The notes: generated by a model from the sequence alone, not told the origin. A stretch of DNA of 64,000 nt from Candidatus Cryptobacteroides excrementipullorum (GCA_017695065.1 JADILZ010000014.1:25802-89801); one strand, 5' to 3'; counted from the stretch's first letter, positions 18,317 through 26,907 are shown. Numbers and translations are program-made.

Positions 18317-18408
18317 TGCTGTCAGCCACAGTATTTTCAGTGCCTTTCTGATACTTCTACGTTTTTCGGTAAAACCTACAAAAGTAACAATTATCTCCGA
18401 TTATTTCT

Positions 18409-18416
18409 TATTTTTG
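18409..18416 (+). promoter_or_regulatory. -7 element upstream of tsaD
   Basis: TATTTTTG matches TAnnTTTG, about 62 bases before the tsaD ATG. No TTTG lies at the expected distance upstream, so the promoter call rests on the -7 box alone. On the opposite strand, TACTTTTG (18386-18379) could serve the divergent TamB-like gene. Confidence 0.35.
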
Positions 18417-18447
18417 CCACTTGAAAAAGAGTTTTTGAAAGTACAAC

Positions 18448-18460
18448 CATCGAACTGACG
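18448..18460 (+). repeat. partial terminal-repeat-like sequence before tsaD
   Basis: CATCGAACTGACG matches the gene-facing end of the interspersed element (CGTCGAACTGACG) at 12 of 13 positions and lies 17 bases before the tsaD ATG. It has no adjacent element body, so it is either a remnant or a chance match. Confidence 0.35.
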
Positions 18461-18477
18461 CCAATACAGAATTCATT

Positions 18478-19503
18478 ATGGATATAATCCTCGGAATAGA
18501 ATCTTCCTGTGACGATACATCGGCCGCCGTGATAAAGGACGGCTATCTCCTGTCCAACGTGCTCGCAAGCCAGGATGTCCACAAGGCCTATGGCGGTGTA
18601 ATCCCGGAACTTGCGTCGAGGGCTCATCAGCTCAATATAGTCCCGGTTGTCAGCCAGGCGATAGACAGGGCTGGCATCAGCCTGTCGGACATAACGGCGA
18701 TAGCGTTCACACGCGGGCCGGGCCTTCTCGGCTCTCTTCTCGTCGGGACGTCTTTCGCCAAGGGTCTCTCGATCGCACTCGGATGTCCTCTGGTTGAGGT
18801 GAACCATCTCCAGGGGCATGTACTTGCAAATTTCATAAAAGAGTACGGAAAAGACACTCCGGTGCCTCAGTTCCCGTACCTGTGCCTCCTAGTCTCCGGC
18901 GGCAACTCGCAGATAGTCAGGGTGGACAGCCCTCTTGATTTCGAGATTCTCGGACAGACCACAGATGATGCCGTCGGAGAGGCTTTCGACAAATGCTCGA
19001 AGATGATGGGGCTCGGCTACCCGGGAGGGCCGGTCGTTGACCGTCTGGCCAAGCTGGGGGATCCGCAGAGATTCCATTTTTCAAAGCCCCATGTACCTGG
19101 CCTCGATTACAGTTTCAGCGGAGTCAAGACATCCCTGCTGTATTTCGTCAGGGACCGGCTTGCAGAAGATCCGGAATTCATGGAGAAGAACAAGGAGGAT
19201 ATCTGCGCATCGTTCCAGAGGACTCTGATCGAAATCCTCATGGACAAGCTGATAAAGGCTGCGAAACAGACCGGAATCAGGCAGGTTACGATCGGAGGCG
19301 GCGTCTCGGCCAACAGCGGACTCAGGGCAGCGGTCACCGAGGAGGGCAAAAAACGCGGGTGGACTACATATCTTCCTGAATTCAAGTTCACTACAGATAA
19401 TGCCGCTATGATTGCAATTGCAGGTTACTTCCATTATCTGAACGGCGAGAGGACAGGGCTGGATGTCGCACCAGTATCCAGGATCGCTGATTTCGGGAGG
19501 TAG
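18478..19503 (+). CDS. tsaD: tRNA N6-adenosine threonylcarbamoyltransferase
   Basis: A 341-residue universal ASKHA-fold protein that transfers threonylcarbamoyl from TC-AMP to A37 of ANN-decoding tRNAs, together with TsaB, TsaC and TsaE. The family start GIESSCDDTSAAVIKDG, the metal motif VNHLQGHVLANF (two His, about 107-111) and GGGVSANSGLR for nucleotide binding are all present. Length is standard. The ATG at 18478 gives the usual N-terminus. MtaB, which acts on the product, is also in the window. Confidence 0.97.
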   Translation: MDIILGIESSCDDTSAAVIKDGYLLSNVLASQDVHKAYGGVIPELASRAHQLNIVPVVSQAIDRAGISLSDITAIAFTRGPGLLGSLLVGTSFAKGLSIALGCPLVEVNHLQGHVLANFIKEYGKDTPVPQFPYLCLLVSGGNSQIVRVDSPLDFEILGQTTDDAVGEAFDKCSKMMGLGYPGGPVVDRLAKLGDPQRFHFSKPHVPGLDYSFSGVKTSLLYFVRDRLAEDPEFMEKNKEDICASFQRTLIEILMDKLIKAAKQTGIRQVTIGGGVSANSGLRAAVTEEGKKRGWTTYLPEFKFTTDNAAMIAIAGYFHYLNGERTGLDVAPVSRIADFGR

Positions 19504-19527
19504 TGTCCCTGTGTCGCCATGCCCATC

Positions 19528-19682
19528 GCGGGGCTGTCACTGTCAGGTGACCGGGGGTGAACAGACGAAGGTCGCCAGACTTTCAGGGCCGCACCGGAGG
19601 GTCAGCGAGGTTTCCGGCAGGAAAAATAAATGTCCGGATTTTAAGAGAATATTGCTAAACGGTAATTCGTCGAACTGACGTT
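19528..19682 (+). repeat. interspersed repeat, copy B (decayed)
   Basis: A shortened copy between tsaD and the 19.7 kb oxidoreductase. It keeps the GC-rich hairpin GTCAC...GTGAC (about 19535-19551), the segment GGGCCGCACCGGAGGGTCAG and the right terminal repeat AATTCGTCGAACTGACGTT (19664-19682). It lacks the left terminal repeat and most of the module core. The right end faces the oxidoreductase start 45 bases away, the same polarity as copies A and D. Confidence 0.8.
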
Positions 19683-19727
19683 AAATTGTGTCTGAATTGT
19701 AACCGATTGATTGAAAACCTGTAAACA

Positions 19728-21281
19728 ATGAAGGAAATCGAAATCTCCTGTCCGATAGGGAAAGAACCGTCACCAGAACAGATTATCTCGGCGGCCTCAA
19801 GGGCTCTGGGCGTGTCGCCAAAAGCCGTTGCACATTACCGCATATCCAGACGTTCTGTCGATGCGCGCGGGGAGATCCTGTACAGGTACAGGGTAGAGGC
19901 GTACAAGACCGGGGAGGAATATCAGGAATACAGGCTTCCCGAGTATAGGGATGTGTCTTCGGCACGTCCGGTCATTGTAATCGGAGCCGGACCTGCCGGG
20001 ATGTTCGCAGCCCTGCGGCTTCTCATGCGTGGGCTCAGGCCTGTGATCCTGGAGCGTGGCAAGGATGTCCACAAGAGGAAGTTCGACATGGCGCGGCTCT
20101 CCAGGGAAGGTGTCGTGGACCCTGATTCCAATTACTGTTTCGGAGAGGGAGGCGCAGGTACTTTCTCTGACGGCAAGCTCTTCACCCGCTCTTCAAAAAG
20201 AGGGGACATCCGTGAAGTGCTTCATCAGCTCGTGGCATTCGGGGCTGACCCGTCGATTCTCATAGACGCACACCCGCATATAGGCAGCGACCGCCTGCCT
20301 GCCATTGTGGAGAACATCCGCAAATGCATAGTCGGGCATGGCGGGGAGTACCATTTCAGCACCAGGGTTACGGACATATCGCGTTCATCAGACGGGACAT
20401 TCACCGTGACTGCAGACAGGTGTGCAGAGGACGGGAGCGTTTCAGGCGTTGAATTCAGGGCTGGCAGAGTGATTCTTGCCACTGGACATTCCGCACGGGA
20501 CATATACATGCTTTTCGACCGGAAAGGGTGGGAACTGCAGGCCAAGGGTTTTGCCCTCGGCGTGCGTGTGGAGCATCCTCAGTCCCTGATCAACAGGATT
20601 CAGTATCACGGTAAATACCAGCCTTTCATGCCTGCAGCCGAGTATTCTTTCGTCACTCAGATTGAGGGAAGGGGGGTCTTTTCTTTCTGCATGTGTCCGG
20701 GTGGGATTCTCGTGCCGTCCTCTACCGCCCCGGGGGAGGTGGTCCTGAACGGGATGTCCAACTCCGCACGCAATTCAAGGTGGGCCAATTCCGGGGTTGT
20801 GGTTTCTGTGGAGCCTGATGACATGCCGCAGTATTCGAAATACGGGGCCTTGTCCCTGCTCCGTTTCCAGATGGATGTCGAGCAGTCGATGTTCCGCTGC
20901 ACGGGTTCCATGAAGGCTCCGGCCCAGAGAATGATGGACTTCTGCAGGAAGACGGTCTCATCCGGCCTTCCTGTCACTTCATACCATCCTGGTGCGGTGT
21001 CCGCGCCTCTGCACGAACTTCTTCCTGAACATGTCGCTATGAGACTGAAATATGCTTTTCCCGAGATAGGCAACAGGAAAATGAAGGGATACTACACCAA
21101 CGATGCCCTGCTTCTTGGCGTAGAGTCCCGCACTTCATCGCCTGTACGCATCCCACGGGATCCCGAGACATTCGAACATACTCAGGTGAAAGGCCTTTTC
21201 CCGTGTGGGGAGGGAGCAGGGTATTCTGGAGGTATAGTGTCTTCAGCCCTGGACGGAATCAACTGTGCTGCAAGGGTATAG
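19728..21281 (+). CDS. FAD-dependent oxidoreductase of the COG2509 type
   Basis: A 517-residue flavoprotein. A short N-terminal domain (about residues 1-75) precedes the Rossmann dinucleotide motif VIVIGAGPAGMFAALRL (about 84-100). Further FAD signatures are NYCFGEGGAGTFSDGKLFTR and the C-terminal LFPCGEGAGYSGGIVSSALD, followed by DGINCAARV. These mark the uncharacterised dehydrogenase family COG2509, found across bacteria; no substrate is established. No metal or cluster Cys pattern is obvious. It stands alone between repeat copy B and the SRP RNA. Confidence 0.85.
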   Translation: MKEIEISCPIGKEPSPEQIISAASRALGVSPKAVAHYRISRRSVDARGEILYRYRVEAYKTGEEYQEYRLPEYRDVSSARPVIVIGAGPAGMFAALRLLMRGLRPVILERGKDVHKRKFDMARLSREGVVDPDSNYCFGEGGAGTFSDGKLFTRSSKRGDIREVLHQLVAFGADPSILIDAHPHIGSDRLPAIVENIRKCIVGHGGEYHFSTRVTDISRSSDGTFTVTADRCAEDGSVSGVEFRAGRVILATGHSARDIYMLFDRKGWELQAKGFALGVRVEHPQSLINRIQYHGKYQPFMPAAEYSFVTQIEGRGVFSFCMCPGGILVPSSTAPGEVVLNGMSNSARNSRWANSGVVVSVEPDDMPQYSKYGALSLLRFQMDVEQSMFRCTGSMKAPAQRMMDFCRKTVSSGLPVTSYHPGAVSAPLHELLPEHVAMRLKYAFPEIGNRKMKGYYTNDALLLGVESRTSSPVRIPRDPETFEHTQVKGLFPCGEGAGYSGGIVSSALDGINCAARV

Positions 21282-21381
21282 GCTCTTCCTTAGCCTTCTT
21301 CTGAGGTCTATCGGATGCCGTGTGCCAGCTCTTCCGGAAGTTTGCATATGTACAATTTCGGCCTGACAGGACGGATTTAAT

Positions 21382-21411
21382 TTTGTATTCATGAAAAAAT
21401 GACTACCTTTG
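21382..21411 (+). promoter_or_regulatory. promoter of the SRP RNA gene
   Basis: TTTG at 21382-21385, an 18-base spacer and TACCTTTG at 21404-21411 match the Bacteroidetes consensus. Transcription would begin at the GGGTAAG that forms the 5' strand of the RNA stem. Confidence 0.75.
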
Positions 21412-21415
21412 CAAC

Positions 21416-21518
21416 GGGTAAGTCATACACGACCAGCTCCCTTTGAATTCCCCCAGGACCGGAAGGTAGCAAGGGTAGGAGGTTGTAGCGGTGCGATGTA
21501 TTCAGCTTACCCTTTTTT
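21416..21518 (+). ncRNA. ffs: signal recognition particle RNA, small bacterial (4.5S) type
   Basis: About 103 nt. It carries the near-invariant SRP core: AGGACCGGAAGGTAGCAAGG (about 21458-21477), with the GGAA tetraloop region and asymmetric loop that Ffh binds. The termini GGGTAAG (21416-21422) and CTTACCC (21506-21512) pair to close the hairpin. A T-tract at 21513-21518 terminates transcription. A consensus promoter ends five bases upstream. Confidence 0.93.
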
Positions 21519-21664
21519 CGTTCAAAATTCCAGAAAAGGTCATCTGCTGCGTTCTCCATTCCATCCTTGTCCTCACAACCCCCAAGGTTGCTGCGGGAAG
21601 TCTGTCATGTCGGGCCTTGCATCTGCCCCTTTTCTGAAATTTCGCATGGCGCGGTCTGCCTCCA

Positions 21665-22141
21665 TCATTTCAGAGAATCGAATATGAACGGGAGGATATC
21701 GTCAACCCTCGAGAATTTCCATATTTTCTCTGAACCTACCAGAAGTACCTCCATCGGCTTCCCGCTTCTGGCCTGGTATTGGGCCATGACCTGACGGCAT
21801 GCACCGCACGGCGTCGCCGGGAACGCGCAGACCTTCCCGTCCTGTTCCGCCGCCACCGCGAGAGCTGACATGGCAGCATCCGGACGGGTGGCTCCGGCAT
21901 GGAACATTGCTGTCCTTTCCGCACACAGGCCTGAAGGAAACGCGATGTTCTCCTGGTTTGCCCCAATGACAATCTCGCCGGTCGAGAGGCGGACCGCCGC
22001 GCCGACGTTGAAATGCGAGTATGGCGAGTATGCTCCCCTGATTGCATCCAGAGCCGCCTGGGCAAGCTCCCTGTCTTCCGTGGAAAGCTCGTCCAGGCTG
22101 TCATATTCCATGTAGTTGATCTTGAGTTCGAGCGACTTCAT
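21665..22141 (-). CDS. cdd: cytidine deaminase
   Basis: A 158-residue zinc enzyme that deaminates cytidine and deoxycytidine to uridine forms in pyrimidine salvage. The active-site motif is LCAERTAMFHAG (Cys ligand and catalytic Glu), with the second zinc half in TPCGACRQVMAQY. SPYSHFNVGAA is the substrate-binding start of the fold. I chose the ATG at 22141 (MKSLELKINY), which matches family N-termini; an upstream in-frame ATG at 22180 would add 13 unlikely residues. The 146 bases between the SRP RNA and this gene's stop hold nothing recognisable. Confidence 0.93.
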   Translation of the reverse strand: MKSLELKINYMEYDSLDELSTEDRELAQAALDAIRGAYSPYSHFNVGAAVRLSTGEIVIGANQENIAFPSGLCAERTAMFHAGATRPDAAMSALAVAAEQDGKVCAFPATPCGACRQVMAQYQARSGKPMEVLLVGSEKIWKFSRVDDILPFIFDSLK

Positions 22142-22348
22142 ATACAGCCTGTTTTTAAGGTTTTGCCCTTCCCTGTGCATCCGGTCACGAATATATGGTT
22201 ATCTTTGTACCCTGGATATATGGCCGGAATGCAGCAGATACAAGTGCAGTATAAATGGCAACAAGGCAAATATAATGAATTAATCGCTTCCGTGCCATGC
22301 CTTTTGATAAAAATCAAGTGTCATTTGCTTACAGATAGGAGAAAAAAT

Positions 22349-23791
22349 ATGAAGATTTGTGTCGGATTGTCAGGCGGAGTTGATTCCAGCGTGGCGGCTT
22401 ACCTTCTGAAAAAGGCCGGTTATGATGTCTTTGCCTTGTTCATGCAGAACTGGCATGACACCACCGGCACTCTTCACGGGGACTGCGAGTGGGAGGAGGA
22501 CCGGTTCGTGGCCGAGATGGTTGCCAGGAAGATCGGAATCCCGTTTTACTTCGTGGACTTGAGCAAGGAGTACCGCCAGAGAGTGGTGGACTACATGTTC
22601 GACGAGTATTCAAAAGGCCGCACACCCAACCCCGATGTGCTGTGCAACAGGGAGATAAAGTTCGATGCATTCCTCAAATGCGCCCAGAAGCTTGGAGCCT
22701 CCTATGTTGCCACAGGGCATTACTGCAGAAAGGACGAGATTGCCGGAGCGGACGGAAAGCCTGTATTCCGCATCTTCGCGGGGGCGGATCCCAACAAGGA
22801 CCAGAGCTATTTCCTCTGCCAGCTCACCCAGGAACAGCTCTCCATGGCGATGTTCCCGATAGGGGACCTTGACAAGCCAGAGGTCCGGCGGATAGCGCAT
22901 GAGGCTGACCTTCCGTCTGCGGACAAGAAGGATTCGCAGGGGATATGTTTTGTTGGTAAAGTGGACCTGCCCACCTTCCTCCAGCAGAAACTTCAGCCCA
23001 GGAAAGGTGATGTGGTGGAAGTCTATGATGCTTATTTTCAGGATAATGAACAATACTCTTTCATCCATGACACCCTTCTGTCCCTTAAACAGGACGGCAG
23101 TTCATCGGGAGATGTCCAGATGGTGACAGACTATATATCGGAGACCAAGTCTCTGAAAGTCAATGACCCTGTGCATGAGTACAGTGCGGCCGGCAATCCG
23201 GACAATGAGGGAGGATGTTCCTCTTCTTCACCTTTTTCGGCGGAGAAGATAGCGGCTCTTCCGGATGACGCATTGTTCAGGTTGTCTGCCCCGGTGTCTT
23301 ACGACATAAAGTTCGAGACTGAGACCTACCGCAGCGGCAGGAAGCACGTCAGGAAGACGCGTTACAAGGAAAACCCGTACGGCAAGATTGCCGGACATCA
23401 TGACGGGGCGCAGTTCTATACTGTCGGACAGCGTAAGGGGCTCAATATCGGGGGACACAAGGATTCTTTGTTTGTCATAGCCACCGATATTGACAAGAAT
23501 ATAATATATGTAGGGGAGGGGCATACCCACAAGGGGCTATCACGCAGCTGCCTCCGCATAGCACCGGAGGATGTGCACTGGATCCGGGAGGATATACCCA
23601 TGAGAGAAGGGGAGCTGCGCCGGTACCGAGTGCGCATACGTTATCGCCAGCCCTTGCAGGATGCCACCCTGGTAATGCGCGGGAACGGCCTTTATATCCT
23701 TTTCGACACACCGCAGCGCGGCATAACTCCAGGGCAGTTCGCCGTGTGGTATGACCGCGACGAGATGGTCGGGTCAGGGGTGATATGCTGA
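22349..23791 (+). CDS. mnmA: tRNA-specific 2-thiouridylase MnmA with a large internal insert
   Basis: A 480-residue enzyme that thiolates U34 of Glu, Gln and Lys tRNAs. The PP-loop GLSGGVDSS (6-14) starts the chain. The two catalytic Cys are in PNPDVLCNREIKFD (Cys99) and SQGICFVG (Cys200), and TVGQRKGLNIGGH (358-370) starts the central beta domain. Family members are usually 350-390 residues; here an extra segment of about 120 residues (about 226-344) separates PRKGDVVEV from the GHHDG segment. The insert is partly Ser/Gly-rich, then basic, and has no recognised motif. AGGAGA at 22337-22342 supports the ATG at 22349, although the frame is open further upstream. Confidence 0.92.
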   Translation: MKICVGLSGGVDSSVAAYLLKKAGYDVFALFMQNWHDTTGTLHGDCEWEEDRFVAEMVARKIGIPFYFVDLSKEYRQRVVDYMFDEYSKGRTPNPDVLCNREIKFDAFLKCAQKLGASYVATGHYCRKDEIAGADGKPVFRIFAGADPNKDQSYFLCQLTQEQLSMAMFPIGDLDKPEVRRIAHEADLPSADKKDSQGICFVGKVDLPTFLQQKLQPRKGDVVEVYDAYFQDNEQYSFIHDTLLSLKQDGSSSGDVQMVTDYISETKSLKVNDPVHEYSAAGNPDNEGGCSSSSPFSAEKIAALPDDALFRLSAPVSYDIKFETETYRSGRKHVRKTRYKENPYGKIAGHHDGAQFYTVGQRKGLNIGGHKDSLFVIATDIDKNIIYVGEGHTHKGLSRSCLRIAPEDVHWIREDIPMREGELRRYRVRIRYRQPLQDATLVMRGNGLYILFDTPQRGITPGQFAVWYDRDEMVGSGVIC

Positions 23792-23796
23792 TCCGG

Positions 23797-25155
23797 TTAA
23801 AGTAATGACCTGGCAGCACTTGACCCGGCCAGGTTTCCGGTGGAGAAGGCTATCTGCAGGTTATATCCTCCGGTGTCGCCGTCAAGGTCGAGGACCTCGC
23901 CGGCGAAGTACAGCCCGCTGCAGAGCCTGGACTCCAGAGTCTTGGCAATGACACTTTCTGCTGATACCCCTCCTGCAGTGACTACACATCTCTCATAGCC
24001 GACAAAGCCGGCTATGTCGAACTTCCACGCTTTCAGCGCTCTGGCGATATTCTTATGGTCGGTGCCGGGGTTGCATTTCATAAATCCCGGAATCAGGGAC
24101 GCAGGGAGCAGTTTTCCTGACAGTACACGGAACTTGTCCTTGTATTGTTTTCCTTTGCTCCTCCTGTCCTCGGAAATTTCGTTCCACAGTTTTGAAACCC
24201 TTGCTTCCAGGGCTTCCTGCCTGACGGCAGGTTTCATGTCTATTGACACGGCGGCTTTCGCCCCGTTTATTATTGCGTTGACACATCTCCTGCTTACCTT
24301 GAATCCTACAGGTCCTTCGATTCCTCCGTCTGTAAAGTCCAGATCCCCGAATTCCTCCTGGACAGGATTGCCGTCAATCCACAGGGTAAGGCTTATGTTC
24401 TCAAGAGAGTTGCCGTTGAGCAGGGTTCCGGTCTCTGACATCGGGACAGATCTGCCTATATGTCCGTGGATGCTTTCCGCGGCATTCCGGGTGTCTTTGC
24501 CTGACGGAATGGATTTATAGTTCCTTGGGACTATAGCTGTGAGGGACGGGAAACGTCTGCTGATTTTGTGCCCTGTCTCTTCAGCCCATCTGTAACCGTC
24601 TCCTGACGAGCCTGTGGACGGGTAGGAGAGTCCTCCTGTCGCGATGATGAGCCGTCTGCATGTGAAAGTCTGACCTCCTTTGCACCGGATTTCGAAGAAC
24701 TGCTCTTCTCCGGCCGGCTTCCGTACGGATATGTCCTCCGCCTCGCATCCGGTCAGGATTTTCGCTCCGGCATTCTTCACGGCCGTTACCAGGGCATCTA
24801 CAACGTCAGCTGACCTGTGGGATGCCGGGAAAACCCTGTCCCCGCGTTCCAGGACCGGTTCGAGGCCAGTGGATCCGAGCCATTCCACAGTCTTTACCGG
24901 AGGCATTGAGAAGAAGGCAGGTTTCAGAAGATTGCTTTTGGGATGGACATGTGTGGAGAAACTTTCCCAGTCTTTCATGTTCGTGAAATTGCACCGCCCT
25001 TTCCCGGTTATCATCACTTTCCGTCCCGGTCTCGGCATCTTTTCAAGCACAGTGACACTCCCTGTCCTTCCGGACGCTTTGATGGCCGTCGCAGCACCGG
25101 CTGCTGCAGCCATCCCGGCTGCACCTCCTCCTATTATTATAATGTCTTCCATCAT
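23797..25155 (-). CDS. NAD(P)/FAD-dependent oxidoreductase, HI0933/BaiN-like
   Basis: A 452-residue flavoprotein. The N-terminus IIIIGGGAAGMAAAAGAA binds FAD. GRKVMITGKGRCNFTN (about 44-59) and the C-terminal LYFAGEVLDLDGDTGGYN, followed by LQIAFSTGNLAG, are diagnostic of the HI0933/YhiN/BaiN family. Members include bile-acid-modifying flavoproteins, but most are uncharacterised, so function is open. Its stop lies 5 bases from the convergent mnmA stop. A second start Met lies one codon in. Confidence 0.88.
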   Translation of the reverse strand: MMEDIIIIGGGAAGMAAAAGAATAIKASGRTGSVTVLEKMPRPGRKVMITGKGRCNFTNMKDWESFSTHVHPKSNLLKPAFFSMPPVKTVEWLGSTGLEPVLERGDRVFPASHRSADVVDALVTAVKNAGAKILTGCEAEDISVRKPAGEEQFFEIRCKGGQTFTCRRLIIATGGLSYPSTGSSGDGYRWAEETGHKISRRFPSLTAIVPRNYKSIPSGKDTRNAAESIHGHIGRSVPMSETGTLLNGNSLENISLTLWIDGNPVQEEFGDLDFTDGGIEGPVGFKVSRRCVNAIINGAKAAVSIDMKPAVRQEALEARVSKLWNEISEDRRSKGKQYKDKFRVLSGKLLPASLIPGFMKCNPGTDHKNIARALKAWKFDIAGFVGYERCVVTAGGVSAESVIAKTLESRLCSGLYFAGEVLDLDGDTGGYNLQIAFSTGNLAGSSAARSLL

Positions 25156-25249
25156 CTCATTTTTGCTGACATATCATGCAGTATGCCTCCCATATATAAA
25201 AATGATGATGAAAATCTGCACCTGCATGGGGTAATTTAAAATATTTTAT

Positions 25250-25257
25250 TAAATTTG
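25250..25257 (+). promoter_or_regulatory. -7 element of the tRNA-Thr gene
   Basis: TAAATTTG matches TAnnTTTG and lies about 41 bases before the mature tRNA. No clear TTTG is seen 19 bases upstream. Confidence 0.5.
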
Positions 25258-25297
25258 CAGTCCCTTTTCGGAGACACTTCGGAAAAGGCGTTTCAAA

Positions 25298-25370
25298 GCC
25301 ACTTTAGCTCAGTCGGTAGAGCAACGCATTCGTAACGCGTAGGTCGTGGGTTCGAATCCCATGAGTGGCT
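25298..25370 (+). tRNA. tRNA-Thr(CGT)
   Basis: A 73-nt cloverleaf. Acceptor strands GCCACTT and GAGTGGC pair with discriminator T370. The D-arm has AGCTCAGTCGGTAGAGC and the T-arm GTGGGTTCGAATCCCAT. The anticodon loop TTCGTAA gives anticodon CGT (25331-25333), decoding ACG. The lowest anticodon-stem pair (31-39) is an A-C mismatch. CCA is not encoded. Confidence 0.93.
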
Positions 25371-25375
25371 CTTCC

Positions 25376-25957
25376 CTAGAAAAATATACTGAAACCGAAC
25401 AGGGCGTTCCCGCAGAATGTCCCTGTTATCCTTATCTCTTCCCGGTCCTTCCCGAGTTCTCCTTTCCCGGCGAGTGGGGCTGGATCTGCCAGCTCTACGG
25501 CAACCATGTCACCGATTCGCAAAGAAACCGTGTGTGATACCTCCGAGACCGCATCCTCGATCATCTTCTGTGATCCGCATGAGGTCCTGAACAGCTCGCT
25601 TCCGTCCTTCTCTACTGTAAATTCATTCGAGCCTTCCTGGAGTGTGACCCTGTTGTACATTGGAAATGGCAGCACTGAGGTCTGGTCCCTGCATGATGAC
25701 GCCGCGTAGGCCATCGCGGAACCGTCCATCAGTGTCCCGTCATAGAGCAATATCCCGTAGCCTATTGAGTCGTAGTATCTTTCAGCGAACTTCCTGCCTA
25801 TGCATTTTCCTGCCTTGCATATCCTTGCGAACAGCACAGGTGTGTACAGGTAGCTGTTTACGGAATCGGGAGAGAAAAGATCCCTGTCTTCCCTCTCCCA
25901 AGTAGTATCCGGACGGCAGTAGCACCTGCCTTCGTGTGTCTTGACTATGATGTTCAT
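25376..25957 (-). CDS. degenerate fumarylacetoacetate-hydrolase-fold protein
   Basis: A 193-residue protein. GKCIGRKFAERYYDSIGYGI (about 51-70) closely follows the family segment seen in FAH-type hydrolases and isomerases, and the C-terminal half fits too: a repeat-like GSNEFTVEKDG, CGSQKMIEDAVSEVSHTVSL, RIGDMVAVEL. The acidic metal-binding residues expected before the first segment (H-x-E-x-E type) are replaced by NSYLYTPVLFARI, and the second acidic metal site is also not apparent. It may therefore be non-catalytic or have changed function. It is the last gene of dnaN-exonuclease-FAH on the minus strand, 41 bases after the exonuclease. Confidence 0.55.
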   Translation of the reverse strand: MNIIVKTHEGRCYCRPDTTWEREDRDLFSPDSVNSYLYTPVLFARICKAGKCIGRKFAERYYDSIGYGILLYDGTLMDGSAMAYAASSCRDQTSVLPFPMYNRVTLQEGSNEFTVEKDGSELFRTSCGSQKMIEDAVSEVSHTVSLRIGDMVAVELADPAPLAGKGELGKDREEIRITGTFCGNALFGFSIFF

Positions 25958-25998
25958 TATGTGTGTGTTAGGAAAAGTCCCGGCATGCGGAGAAAATC

Positions 25999-26907
25999 TC
26001 AGAACAGCCTTCCTGTGAATTTCTCTTTCAGCTGGTTCACCGATTCGTCAAACTTTTCTCCTGTGAGAGGTTCCCTTCTTGCCGCCGCGGCATCCCTCTT
26101 CTCCTTTTCATACTGCTGCTTCAGCAGAGCGAACTGGCGCTTGGTGTCGAGGGTGAACTCCCCGTTGTCAATCCAGCTGAAATATGACGGTTCTGTCGTG
26201 TATACCTCCCTCGCGGTCTTGCCCTTGTGCTTTCCGAAATTGATGACGGGTTCTTTCCGCTCATTGTATGTGAGCCGCCCTGCATAATCGACCATCTTCT
26301 GCCTTTCGGAGAAATTGGACAGGAACTCCACACTGTTTTTCAGTGTCTCAGGGTAGCGGTCAAGCTGGGATTTCAGCACTTCGTATGTGGCGAGCGTATC
26401 AGCTTCCGCTGCATGGGCATTCTCGAGTTCCCTCCCGCAGTAGAATCTGTATGCGGCCTTCAGGTTACGTGGCTCCATCACATGGTATATGTTCTGGACG
26501 TCCACCATCTTCTTCTCGTGCAGGTTCACCGGTATGTCTTTGCCTTCGTAGCGTCTGACACGTTCCAGTTCCTCAGCCAGCATCGGAAGATCGAACTTGG
26601 TGGAGTTGAACCCTGCAAGGTCGCTTCCTTCAAGCCATTCCACCACTTCATCCGCTATGTCTGAAAATCTCGGACAGTCCTTCAGCTCCTCATCGCTTAT
26701 CCCGTGGACAGCCTGTGCGCTCGGGGCGATCTTCTTCTGGCAGTTTCCTGCATAGTCCCAGGGCTTTACCCTCCATGTCTTTATCCTTTCTTCAGAGCCG
26801 GGCATCACCTTGACGAAGCTCAGCTCTATTATCGCGTCTGAGGCTATATTCAGGCCGGTACTTTCTATGTCGAAGAAAAGTATCGGCCTCTGGAGATTCA
26901 ATTCCAT
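25999..26907 (-). CDS. DnaQ-like 3'-5' exonuclease
   Basis: A 302-residue DEDD-family nuclease. The ExoI motif FFDIESTGLN (Asp13, Glu15), the ExoII motif GFNSTKFDLPML and the ExoIII region HAAEADTLATYEVL are all present. A C-terminal segment NFGKHKGKTAREVYTTEPSYF (given in part) resembles the small domain found at the end of exonuclease X-like proteins. It is therefore a stand-alone proofreading or processing nuclease rather than a pol III core fusion. It starts 25 bases after dnaN, suggesting a joint role in replication or repair. Confidence 0.88.
   Translation of the reverse strand: MELNLQRPILFFDIESTGLNIASDAIIELSFVKVMPGSEERIKTWRVKPWDYAGNCQKKIAPSAQAVHGISDEELKDCPRFSDIADEVVEWLEGSDLAGFNSTKFDLPMLAEELERVRRYEGKDIPVNLHEKKMVDVQNIYHVMEPRNLKAAYRFYCGRELENAHAAEADTLATYEVLKSQLDRYPETLKNSVEFLSNFSERQKMVDYAGRLTYNERKEPVINFGKHKGKTAREVYTTEPSYFSWIDNGEFTLDTKRQFALLKQQYEKEKRDAAAARREPLTGEKFDESVNQLKEKFTGRLF

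Noticed and set aside
17592..18458. Open frame of 288 codons antisense to the TamB-like gene
   Set aside because: Composition is typical of a reverse-frame shadow, with no recognisable domain.
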